Source: Novosphingobium indicum (GTDB taxonomy: Bacteria; Pseudomonadota; Alphaproteobacteria; Sphingomonadales; Sphingomonadaceae). From it: DNA of 64,000 nucleotides. Numbering within the stretch: the stretch's first letter is position 1; each line of letters starts with the position of its first letter. The stretch covers positions 26,319 to 90,318 of the forward strand of contig NZ_BMLK01000019.1 in the NCBI RefSeq assembly GCF_014645195.1, read 5' to 3'. The translations under genes and the position numbers were made by a program. The notes below the pieces were generated by a model that saw only the letters and a list, made by a program, of their open reading frames with translations, did no database searches and was not told the origin of the DNA. Positions 25,040-32,631 of this stretch are shown one piece after another.

Positions 25040-26007
25040 TGATGGGCGAAACCATGACCGCTATCTCACCGCACGCCCGGTGCATGGCCGATCTACATGA
25101 ACAGGGTTACGCCATCATCACGGACCTGGTCTCGGCCGATCTGATCACGGCACTGGGCGCCGATCTCGCCCCGCAATTTGCTAACACCGGATTTTCCGAA
25201 GGCAGCTTTTCCGGTGCCGAGACGCGGCGCTTTGCCGGCCTGCTCAAGCGATCTTCGCATGCGGCGAGCCTGGTCGAGCACGAGTTAATCCTCAAGATTG
25301 GCGAAGACATGCTGGGACCATGGTGCGATCATATCTCGCTCAATCTCACCCAGGCGATCGAACTCGCGCCGGGCGCAGCCTCACAGGTGCCCCATCGCGA
25401 TCAGGACATGTGGCCCTGCAGCGGCCTGGTTGCGCAGGAGCGCGGTGTCGAGTTCCTGATTAATGTGATGTGGCCGCTGTCGGACTTTACGCAGGACAAC
25501 GGTGCCACGCTCGTCTGGCCCGGGAGCCACCGGCAGCAGGATGAATTGCTCATCGCCCCCGAGGAAGCGGTCATTGCAGAAATGGCGCAGGGCTCGGCAC
25601 TCGTATTCCTGGGCTCGACCCTGCACGCAGCCGGCGCGAACCATACCGCCCTTCCCCGGCGCGGCATTATCATCAGCTACTGCCTTGGTTGGCTAAAACC
25701 CTACGAGCTTCCCTGGCTTGCCTACCCGCCAGAAGTCGCGCGGCAATTTCCGAAAAGCCTTGCCCGCCTTGCCGGATACCAGGTGCATCGTCCGAACCTG
25801 GGTACTTACGAGGGGCGCTGCCCGTCCCTCCTGCTCGACGGCACGCTCGACACGCCCGGCGCAGTGGACGCGCTGCTGCCCGAACAGGAAGAGCTTATCA
25901 GGGCATGGCGAAGTGGTATGATTGATCCCAAGCGCACCGTTGCCAGGTCCGGCCAGTCCACGCTTGCCGCAACCGTGTCCCCAGGTGGGCAGGCATCCCA
26001 TGGATAG
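25039..26007 (+). CDS. Phytanoyl-CoA dioxygenase (PhyH)-family oxygenase
   Basis: A 322-residue Fe(II)/2-oxoglutarate dioxygenase-like protein with the H-x-D motif in VPHRDQDMWP and the second His in LGSTLHAAGANHT, followed by an Arg-containing segment (PRRGIIISYCLGW). Genes of this family next to luxI recur in sphingomonads, so it may hydroxylate the signal or a quorum-regulated product, but this is inference. The start overlaps the luxI stop by one base (TGATG), indicating tight coupling; GTG at 25036 or later ATGs are alternatives. Confidence 0.85.
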   Translation: MMGETMTAISPHARCMADLHEQGYAIITDLVSADLITALGADLAPQFANTGFSEGSFSGAETRRFAGLLKRSSHAASLVEHELILKIGEDMLGPWCDHISLNLTQAIELAPGAASQVPHRDQDMWPCSGLVAQERGVEFLINVMWPLSDFTQDNGATLVWPGSHRQQDELLIAPEEAVIAEMAQGSALVFLGSTLHAAGANHTALPRRGIIISYCLGWLKPYELPWLAYPPEVARQFPKSLARLAGYQVHRPNLGTYEGRCPSLLLDGTLDTPGAVDALLPEQEELIRAWRSGMIDPKRTVARSGQSTLAATVSPGGQASHG

Positions 26008-26410
26008 CGGCCCCGCTGGCGGAAAGCGCCTCGCGCTGTGCCGGACGTTGATCCTTGAGCGCAAGCTCGCAAAGGAGCTGCTCGGGGCCGGCCTGTGCGC
26101 CAATCCGATCTGGGACATGTTGCTCGAACTTTATGTCGCCGACCGGGAAGGCGTACTGCTCTGCATCTGGCAGCTCAGCGTTTCGGCCAACATTCCCATT
26201 TCCAGCGCGCACCGCAAGATCGACATCATGGTGCACAAGGGCTTCGTGGAGCGCACCATCGATGAAAGTGACCTGCGGCGCGTCGGCATCCAGTTGGCAT
26301 CGCCGTTTCGCGAAATGATGGATCAATTATTCGATACGCTGACGCGCATACTCATGACATCGTGCTGCCAGTGCGGTTCGGGCGGCAGAGCGCATTCCAG
26401 CAGCGATTAA
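26000..26410 (+). CDS. Small winged-helix (MarR-like) regulator
   Basis: The 136-residue protein has a helical N-terminus (CRTLILERKLAKELLG), then a DNA-binding winged helix with VSANIPISSAHRKIDIMVHKGFVERTIDESDLRRVGIQL, which reads as recognition helix plus wing. It overlaps the PhyH stop codon by 8 bases, so it belongs to the luxI-phyH operon. It probably feeds back on the quorum cassette. The C-terminal CCQCGSGG is Cys-rich and might bind metal or be redox-active. Confidence 0.65.
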   Translation: MDSGPAGGKRLALCRTLILERKLAKELLGAGLCANPIWDMLLELYVADREGVLLCIWQLSVSANIPISSAHRKIDIMVHKGFVERTIDESDLRRVGIQLASPFREMMDQLFDTLTRILMTSCCQCGSGGRAHSSSD

Positions 26411-26431
26411 GCGCCGCCTGATCGAGGATAC

Positions 26432-26725
26432 TCAGTTATCGGGACCAGCGCCCCGATTTTCCCGGCAATGCCAGAGACGCAGAATGAAAATCGTAGCCTG
26501 CGAAATTTCGTAGCGTATTTCGTAATTGCCAACGATGATTCGCCGTACCTCGCGAGGATCGAAGGCATCCAGCCTCTCGCCGAGGCGAGGGTAGTCCAGC
26601 AACCTACCCGGCGCACGGGCCAATTCCTGGACAACGCGCGCCGCGGCATCGGGCGCGAATGGTTTCAGATGTTCATGAAGGCGAACAAGGTCCGAAGAAG
26701 CCTTGCTGGTCCACTGGATTTTCAT
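26432..26725 (-). CDS. ParE/RelE-superfamily toxin
   Basis: The 97-residue protein matches the ParE/RelE fold: KIQWTSKASSDLVRLHEHL at the start, central LLDYPRLGERLDAF, and the C-terminal REVRRIIVGNYEIRYEI and ILRLWHCRENR. Such toxins act on gyrase (ParE) or on mRNA (RelE), and the sequence resembles the ParE branch. Its start overlaps the antitoxin stop by 4 bases. The pair would stabilise the mobile element. Confidence 0.85.
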   Translation of the reverse strand: MKIQWTSKASSDLVRLHEHLKPFAPDAAARVVQELARAPGRLLDYPRLGERLDAFDPREVRRIIVGNYEIRYEISQATIFILRLWHCRENRGAGPDN

Positions 26726-26991
26726 GCCAAGGGCGGTGCCAGCGGATCTTTCGTGGAAAGGCTCTCGGCCCAGGCGACGATGCTCTGATGGTCGATCACA
26801 TTGCCGGCATCGACATCATGCAGCGCTTCAAGCGTAAGCCGGTGCCGCTCCTCTTCCTGGTCGATCCATGCGGTCAAGGCCTGCTTCATGATCCAGCCAC
26901 GCGACCGGTCCATCCGTTCCGCCAGGACATCGACCTTGTCCGCCAGGTCGGCGGACACATGGGCGGTGATAACGCGGGTAACAGCCACCAT
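26722..26991 (-). CDS. Ribbon-helix-helix antitoxin
   Basis: The 89-residue protein has an N-terminal ribbon-helix-helix (AVTRVITAHVSADLADKVDVLAERMDRSRGWIMKQALTAWI), the DNA-binding fold of ParD and CopG antitoxins. The acidic C-terminal tail would wrap the toxin encoded immediately downstream. ATG at 26991 (MVAVTR) is chosen; an ATG at 27006 adds five residues. It is expected to repress its own operon. Confidence 0.8.
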   Translation of the reverse strand: MVAVTRVITAHVSADLADKVDVLAERMDRSRGWIMKQALTAWIDQEEERHRLTLEALHDVDAGNVIDHQSIVAWAESLSTKDPLAPPLA

Positions 26992-27061
26992 ACGATTTGC
27001 TTTCAATCAGTTTGATTAAAATCTAATCGTTCATGTACATTGGTGCAAGCAGCAACACCGT

Positions 27062-27985
27062 TCAGACCGGCGCAGCGGCCTTTTCCAATTCGGCAATCTT
27101 GTCGCTGCAAATCAGGTGGACCACCCGCCCAAGTTCCTCGACGCGCTCACCGAGCCAGGTCAGCTCTTCCTCGCTGATCCGGTAGTGCCTGGAGTAGCGG
27201 GCCTTGGTGTAGGCTTCCTTCAATTTCTGGAACATCGCCCGCTCGCGGCGTGAGCCTTCCGGCCAGATGCCGACCATCCGCCCGTCAAGGCGCTCCGCCT
27301 GGGTGCGAAGGAATGCGATGTTGTGATTGTAGGGCGTATAGTTCTGCACGACGAGCAGCATACAGGAATAGAGCCGCTCGGTTGCTTGGTGCAGCTCAAA
27401 GGCGGCCTTCTTGAAGCGTCCCCGCTCACAATTTGATTGGAAATCGTCGAAGAACTCCCCGGCGCTGGGATACCACTCCTCGAAATACTCCCTCGCCATA
27501 GCTAACGCCTCCTTGGGCGTCTTCGGCTTGGGTTGATGAAGTTCGCGCTCGTCGGATTCGTAAAGGGCGATGCCTTCCTTGGCCATTTCCAGGAAGAAAA
27601 TGCGGCCGTGGGCCAGTCCGTCGTTCACTTCCTGGAGCGAGTGGACAATGAAGTTCACCGGCGTGCGCAGCGCCTTCTCGATCATGTACTCGCGGATCAG
27701 CCGCTCCTCGCACTTGGCCCAGTACTTGGCCCGATCGGCCAGCTCCTTCTGGCTGACGATAATGAGGATGTCGTAGTCGCTCTTGTACTGGTTGGCCGAG
27801 AGCGGCGCATCGACCCAATCGCCACGGCTGTATGAGCCGAACAGGACGATCTTCAGGATTTGCGCACGGGCACGCGGACCGGTCGCATGCTCGGTCGCCT
27901 CGCGAAATTCCTCGAAGATGACGCCGACGACGCGCTCCAGCTCGCGCTGCCTGGCCGGTGGAAGATGATCAATTCCCGTACGCAT
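27062..27985 (-). CDS. Nucleotidyltransferase-HEPN fusion protein
   Basis: The 307-residue protein joins two domains usually encoded separately as a MNT-HEPN toxin-antitoxin pair. The N-terminal half is a minimal nucleotidyltransferase with LFGSYSRGDW and the acidic DYD in KSDYDILI. The C-terminal half (about 165-290) is a HEPN domain rich in helices with YSRHYR. Polyadenylation or AMPylation of tRNA or of the partner domain, or RNA cleavage, are the known activities of these domains. Fusion may silence the HEPN RNase in cis. Confidence 0.8.
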   Translation of the reverse strand: MRTGIDHLPPARQRELERVVGVIFEEFREATEHATGPRARAQILKIVLFGSYSRGDWVDAPLSANQYKSDYDILIIVSQKELADRAKYWAKCEERLIREYMIEKALRTPVNFIVHSLQEVNDGLAHGRIFFLEMAKEGIALYESDERELHQPKPKTPKEALAMAREYFEEWYPSAGEFFDDFQSNCERGRFKKAAFELHQATERLYSCMLLVVQNYTPYNHNIAFLRTQAERLDGRMVGIWPEGSRRERAMFQKLKEAYTKARYSRHYRISEEELTWLGERVEELGRVVHLICSDKIAELEKAAAPV

Positions 27986-28313
27986 GGACCGTCACCCTAA
28001 ACGCAACACCGCAAGATTGCCCAGCGCCAATTGCATGCGACGGCACACAATAATTACGCCTTCTTGCAACAATTTAATCACCCCTCCCTCCCCTCATTCA
28101 CGCCAGGGCTTGCCGGAGTCCATGGTTTGTTCCATATTCCGGTGATGAGACGGAAATGCTGGCGACCGTCCTCAGGATCATCCTGCCAGGCATCAACACG
28201 CCCGTCCGCAATGGCCGGTCGGCTGGAGCACTTCGGCTCACGGCACACCTTAGCTTCGAATGTCCCGCTTGCCGGGAACGCTTCGTATTTGGCCGGCGCA
28301 GGCTGTGTTGCCC
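27986..28313. other. Intergenic region before the lasso sigma-factor gene
   Basis: About 330 bases that should hold the promoter of the FecI-type sigma factor and the divergent promoter of the nucleotidyltransferase-HEPN gene. A minus-strand ORF (28078-28335) reads fairly protein-like but has no recognisable family and no clear SD, so it is not annotated. Confidence 0.4.
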
Positions 28314-28922
28314 ATGCGCTCTCCGCACCTGTCACCGCGTTCGTCCGCTGCCCTGGACGAAGCGTCCGGTTACGTCGATACCGGCGGTTCCCATGCTGGC
28401 ACCATCAACCCGGTGGAGCGGGAACGGCAACTGACCGACCTGCTTTGCACGGAACGCCCAAGGCTCGTCCGGTTCTTCCGCAGGCAGGCAAGGTTCGCTA
28501 GCCCCGATGAGGCGGACGATCTCGCGCAGGAAGCCATCACCCGGTTCCTGCGCGCAGCCCCTTCGACGCACATGGCAACGCCGCAGGCCTATCTGCGCCG
28601 GATCGCCAGCAATCTGCTCATCGACCGGGCCCAGCACGGATCGACCCGCCTTGCGCAGATTTCGGTCCCCCTGGTCGAAGGACTGGACCGGCCTGTCGAG
28701 TACGATCAGCACCAGCAACTCGAAGCGCGCGAGGAGCTTGCCCATTACGAGCAGGTCCTGCGCCAGCTCAAACCACGAGTGCTGAAGGTCTTTCTGCTCA
28801 GCCGCGTCGAAGGCTATACCTACAAGGAAATCGCCGCACGCCTCGGCCTCACTGTCTTTACGGTAAAGCGCGACATGCTGCAGGCCATTGCCCATCTCGA
28901 CCAGAGCCGGAGGCATCGGTGA
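28314..28922 (+). CDS. FecI-type ECF sigma factor of the lasso cluster
   Basis: ECF sigma factors direct RNA polymerase to dedicated promoters. Region 2 lies in LVRFFRRQARFASPDEADDLAQEAITRFLR and YLRRIASNLLIDRAQ, region 4 in LKPRVLKVFLLSRVEGYTYKEIAARLGLTVFTVKRDM. The gene overlaps the start of a FecR-like gene, the standard FecI-FecR-receptor signalling arrangement. The N-terminus is uncertain: ATG at 28314 is used, but a GTG near 28413 gives a more compact protein. It probably activates the receptor and isopeptidase genes downstream. Confidence 0.85.
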   Translation: MRSPHLSPRSSAALDEASGYVDTGGSHAGTINPVERERQLTDLLCTERPRLVRFFRRQARFASPDEADDLAQEAITRFLRAAPSTHMATPQAYLRRIASNLLIDRAQHGSTRLAQISVPLVEGLDRPVEYDQHQQLEAREELAHYEQVLRQLKPRVLKVFLLSRVEGYTYKEIAARLGLTVFTVKRDMLQAIAHLDQSRRHR

Positions 28923-29950
28923 GTCTTGGCAAAGCAGAAGGACGTTCAAGGCCGATGCACCGGATCGAACGCCAGGCCTATAAATGGGCGATGAAGATGG
29001 CCGGTGATCCCGAACGGCACCGGGCGGGTCTTGAATGCTGGATCGTGCGCAGCCCGGACCACCTCATCGTGTACAACCGCGTTGCCCGGGAAATGCGGCT
29101 CGCCACATGGAGTGCCGCTCAGCTCGACTTGGACCCGGCAGACACGAGAGCGACAAGACGAAGGCCTTTCTGCAATTCAGGATTCGTGTGGGCAGTCGCG
29201 GTCCTCGCGTCTGTCCTGGCAGCCAGTTCGGCCGCGTTCCTGGTGCTACGCAGCCAACAAACGCCCGGCAAAGACATCGTTTCCGGCGCCCCCACAGTCG
29301 CCCAATCCTGGTCTTCCCATGCCGATGACATTCGCCGCACGCGGCTCCCCGATGGATCGGTTGTGACGCTCGACGGGGACAGCGCCATTGCCATCCGCTT
29401 TTCGGCGGACCGGCGCATGATCGAGTTATCCCACGGCCGCGTCCGCTTCGAAGTCGCACGTGATACCTCGCGGCCTTTCGTGGTACTCACACCCGGCGGA
29501 AGCGTCACAGCGACAGGAACTGTGTTCGACGTTGAAGTCAGCGACAAGGTTCGCGTTCACCTGATGCGCGGCGCAGTCGAAGTCGCCATGGCGCACAATT
29601 CATCCGCAAACGAGGACACCCCTGTCAGGCTTATTCCCGGCCAGAAGTTGGAATTTGCATCGCGCCGGCAGGCTGTCATGCCGGTTCCGCAGGCCGCTCC
29701 CGCCGCAGACGGCCGATGGCTGTCCGGGACGATGAGCTTCGAAGACATGCCGCTCGGCGATATCATCGCGCAGACCAACGCCTATTCCAGCAGCAGGATT
29801 TCAGTGTCGGAGCCGGGACTTCTGCAGAAGGAGATCTTCGTCGATCTCGACATTCGCGATGCCGATGCTGTCGCGCGCAAGCTCGCCATTCTGCTCGACC
29901 TGACTGTCGATAGAAGCCAACCGGGCAAGCTCATCCTGCGGCCGCGATAG
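28919..29950 (+). CDS. FecR-type anti-sigma regulator
   Basis: The 343-residue protein has a cytoplasmic N-terminus, a membrane helix near residues 97-117 (AVAVLASVLAASSAAFLVL) and a periplasmic FecR domain (LPDGSVVTLDGDSAIAIRF ... VLTPGGSVTATGTVFDV). A C-terminal secretin/TonB-like short domain follows (residues 270-343) that would touch the STN domain of the receptor. It should relay receptor occupancy to the FecI-type sigma factor. Start is GTG overlapping the sigma factor stop (GTGA). Confidence 0.85.
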   Translation: MSLGKAEGRSRPMHRIERQAYKWAMKMAGDPERHRAGLECWIVRSPDHLIVYNRVAREMRLATWSAAQLDLDPADTRATRRRPFCNSGFVWAVAVLASVLAASSAAFLVLRSQQTPGKDIVSGAPTVAQSWSSHADDIRRTRLPDGSVVTLDGDSAIAIRFSADRRMIELSHGRVRFEVARDTSRPFVVLTPGGSVTATGTVFDVEVSDKVRVHLMRGAVEVAMAHNSSANEDTPVRLIPGQKLEFASRRQAVMPVPQAAPAADGRWLSGTMSFEDMPLGDIIAQTNAYSSSRISVSEPGLLQKEIFVDLDIRDADAVARKLAILLDLTVDRSQPGKLILRPR

Positions 29951-30040
29951 ATATTTTGCATCTTTTCGCGCACCGGTTTCGGCCTTGTCCCGTCTAGCCC
30001 TGATGCCCGCACACAGCGCGGGCTCCACAGGGGCAAGGAC

Positions 30041-32626
30041 ATGGACAACAAGAGCCGGCTAATACTCGCGGCCATTCTATCCAGCACGGCGATCTGCTCG
30101 GTCGCACAGGCACAGGAGGACACCCGGCGCGATTTCGATGTCCCGGCGCAAGAACTCAAGTTCTCGCTGCATGCCGTCACGCGCGCTGCCGGCCTCGAAC
30201 TGGCCGCAACGTCCAAGGCCCTGAGCGGCAAGCGCGCACCAGCCCTCAAGGGACACTACAGCGCAGCAGAGGCCATCGCGCTCATCCTCAAGGGGACAGG
30301 CCTTACCGCGCAAGTTTCCGGACGCACCGTATTCATTCGGGAGAACTCCCGTTCGCCGCAGTCGGCAGATGACTCTGCCGCCATAGGACCGGAAATCACC
30401 GTCACCGGATCGCGCATACGCGGCGCGGTGCCAACCTCGCCCGTCGTTGCCAGCAGCCGCGAAGAGATCGAACGGCGCGGTATCACCGATCTTGGAGCCT
30501 ATGCCCGCAGCGTGTCGCAGAACTATGCAGGCGGACAGAACCCCGGCGTCATCGGCAGTGTCCAGGAGGGGTCAGAAAACTTCAACTCCTCCTCGACCCT
30601 GAACCTGCGAGGCCTTGGCGCCGACGCGACGCTCACGCTCATCAACGGTCACCGTGCGGCCTACGATTCCGTTGTTCAGGGCGTGGATATTTCGGCGATC
30701 CCGCTCGTAGCGATCAACCGGGTGGAAATCGTCGCCGACGGATCCTCTGCGCTCTATGGTTCGGATGCCGTCGGCGGGGTCGCCAATGTCATCCTTCGCC
30801 AGGACTACGAGGGCGGCAAGGTTTCCGCGCGCCTGGGCGCCGCGACCGAAGGCGGCGATGTCCAGCAGCAGTACAATGTCGTGACAGGCAGCCGCTGGGA
30901 TGGCGGCGGCTTCATGGTGGCAGGCGACTTCAGCCGTTCCACGGACGTGGCGGCCGGGCAGCGCTCGATCACCTCTACGCTCGACGGCTCGACCACGCTG
31001 TATCCCTCGCTGAATCAAAAGAGCGCCGTCCTTGCCGGGCATCAGCAGATCAACGACACGTTCAGTGTCGAGCTCGACGGCCAGTTCAGCAAACGGCATT
31101 CGGAAACGGCGCTGGCGTTCCTCGCCACAGGCGACTTCACGGTGAACGGCACGGCGGCGCAGCGGGACGTCAAATCCTGGTCCATCGCCCCGCGTATCAA
31201 GGCGGTCTTGCCGGGCGGATGGCTCGCAACGCTGGGCTATGTCCATGGCAGCAGCGATTCCGATGCTGAAACCGTGACCAATCTGAGTGGCAAGGAATCC
31301 TCCCGCAACCGCATCTTCTATGACAACATCCTGGATACGCTGGAAGCGAGCGCGGAAGGCGGCGTTCTGCAACTGCCGGGCGGAGAGGCCAGGCTCGCAT
31401 TGGGCGGCGGGTGGCGGTCTGTCAGCCTAGATGCCAACATCCGCTCGACGCGCGGCGGCATTACCAGCACGCTTGTCGATTACACGAGCGGGCAGGACGT
31501 GTGGTTCGGCTATGGCGAACTCTCGCTTCCGCTGGTTGCTCCTGAGAACGGCGTGCCGCTGGTTCATCGCTTTCGGCTGACGGGTGCCGCGCGCTACGAG
31601 GATTACGAGCGTTTTGGCGGCACGACGACACCCAAGTTCGGCGTTGTCTATGAACCGGTCAGCGGTCTTGCGATCAAGGGAACCTGGGGCAAATCGTTCA
31701 AGGCCCCGACACTGGCGCAGATGAACAAGGTCCCCGAAGGCAATCTCCTCAATGCAAGCTACTTCGTACCGGCAGCGCCGGGCGGTCAGCCTGTCCTCCT
31801 GCTCGGCGGCGTCAGCCCGGACCTGAAGCCGGAAAAGGCGACAACCTGGACTGCCACGGTGACCGCAACGCCCACATTCGCCGAGGGACTTCGCCTGGAG
31901 GTCAGCTACTTTCATACCCGTTACAAGGACCGGGTCGTTCAACCGGCGACCTCGTCCTCTCAGGTCTTCGGGAACGACATCTACGACCGGCTGATCGTCT
32001 ACAATCCGACGGCAGACCAGGTGAACGCGGTCATTGCCGAGCTGCCGCTCGGGCTCGTCAATCAGACCGGACAGCCCTTCGATCCCGCCAATGTCGGCGC
32101 GATCGTCGACAACAGCCTGCAGAATGCGGCAAGCCAGACATTGGAGGGCGTCGATGCCTCGGCGGACTATCAGCTGACTTTCGCACGCGGGGACCAGTTG
32201 GGCTTCAATGCTGCGGTCAGCTACCTCAAGAGCAACCAGAAGCTGAGCGACGGTCAACCGACGATCCAGCGCGCGGGCACGATCTTCGATCCCCCGCACT
32301 GGCGCGCGAGGAGCAGTGCGACCTGGCAGCGCGGCGATTTCACGCTGAGCCCGAGTATCACCTATATCGGCGGAACCCTCGATGACCGCTACCAGCCTTT
32401 CGTTCGTGTCGGCTCCTATACCAGCGTCGATACCGTCGCGCAGGTACGGACCTCGCAAACGGCAGGATTTCTCTCCGGCATCGAGATCACGCTTTCGCTG
32501 CTCAACATTTTCAACGAGATGCCGGCCACGATCCGCAATTCATCCGCGGCCGCACCGACCTACGATGCCACCAATTACCCCGTCATAGGCCGAAGTGTCA
32601 GCCTCGGCCTTTCCAAGGCCTGGTAA
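30041..32626 (+). CDS. STN-containing TonB-dependent receptor of the lasso cluster
   Basis: The 861-residue receptor has a signal peptide (residues 1-27, ending AQA), a signalling STN domain (about 30-105; FDVPAQELKFSLHAVTRAAG ... GLTAQVSGRTVFI), a TonB-box-like PEITVTGSRI, plug domain and barrel. The STN domain marks it as a surface-signalling transducer that talks to the FecR protein encoded upstream. By position it probably imports the lasso peptide or a peptide-metal complex. It is followed by the isopeptidase gene after five bases. Confidence 0.92.
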   Translation: MDNKSRLILAAILSSTAICSVAQAQEDTRRDFDVPAQELKFSLHAVTRAAGLELAATSKALSGKRAPALKGHYSAAEAIALILKGTGLTAQVSGRTVFIRENSRSPQSADDSAAIGPEITVTGSRIRGAVPTSPVVASSREEIERRGITDLGAYARSVSQNYAGGQNPGVIGSVQEGSENFNSSSTLNLRGLGADATLTLINGHRAAYDSVVQGVDISAIPLVAINRVEIVADGSSALYGSDAVGGVANVILRQDYEGGKVSARLGAATEGGDVQQQYNVVTGSRWDGGGFMVAGDFSRSTDVAAGQRSITSTLDGSTTLYPSLNQKSAVLAGHQQINDTFSVELDGQFSKRHSETALAFLATGDFTVNGTAAQRDVKSWSIAPRIKAVLPGGWLATLGYVHGSSDSDAETVTNLSGKESSRNRIFYDNILDTLEASAEGGVLQLPGGEARLALGGGWRSVSLDANIRSTRGGITSTLVDYTSGQDVWFGYGELSLPLVAPENGVPLVHRFRLTGAARYEDYERFGGTTTPKFGVVYEPVSGLAIKGTWGKSFKAPTLAQMNKVPEGNLLNASYFVPAAPGGQPVLLLGGVSPDLKPEKATTWTATVTATPTFAEGLRLEVSYFHTRYKDRVVQPATSSSQVFGNDIYDRLIVYNPTADQVNAVIAELPLGLVNQTGQPFDPANVGAIVDNSLQNAASQTLEGVDASADYQLTFARGDQLGFNAAVSYLKSNQKLSDGQPTIQRAGTIFDPPHWRARSSATWQRGDFTLSPSITYIGGTLDDRYQPFVRVGSYTSVDTVAQVRTSQTAGFLSGIEITLSLLNIFNEMPATIRNSSAAAPTYDATNYPVIGRSVSLGLSKAW

Positions 32627-32631
32627 GCACA

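Noticed and set aside
28078..28335. An 85-codon minus-strand ORF with a fairly protein-like sequence upstream of the sigma factor
   Set aside because: It has no clear SD or family, overlaps the likely sigma-factor N-terminus and its codon third positions are only moderately G/C.
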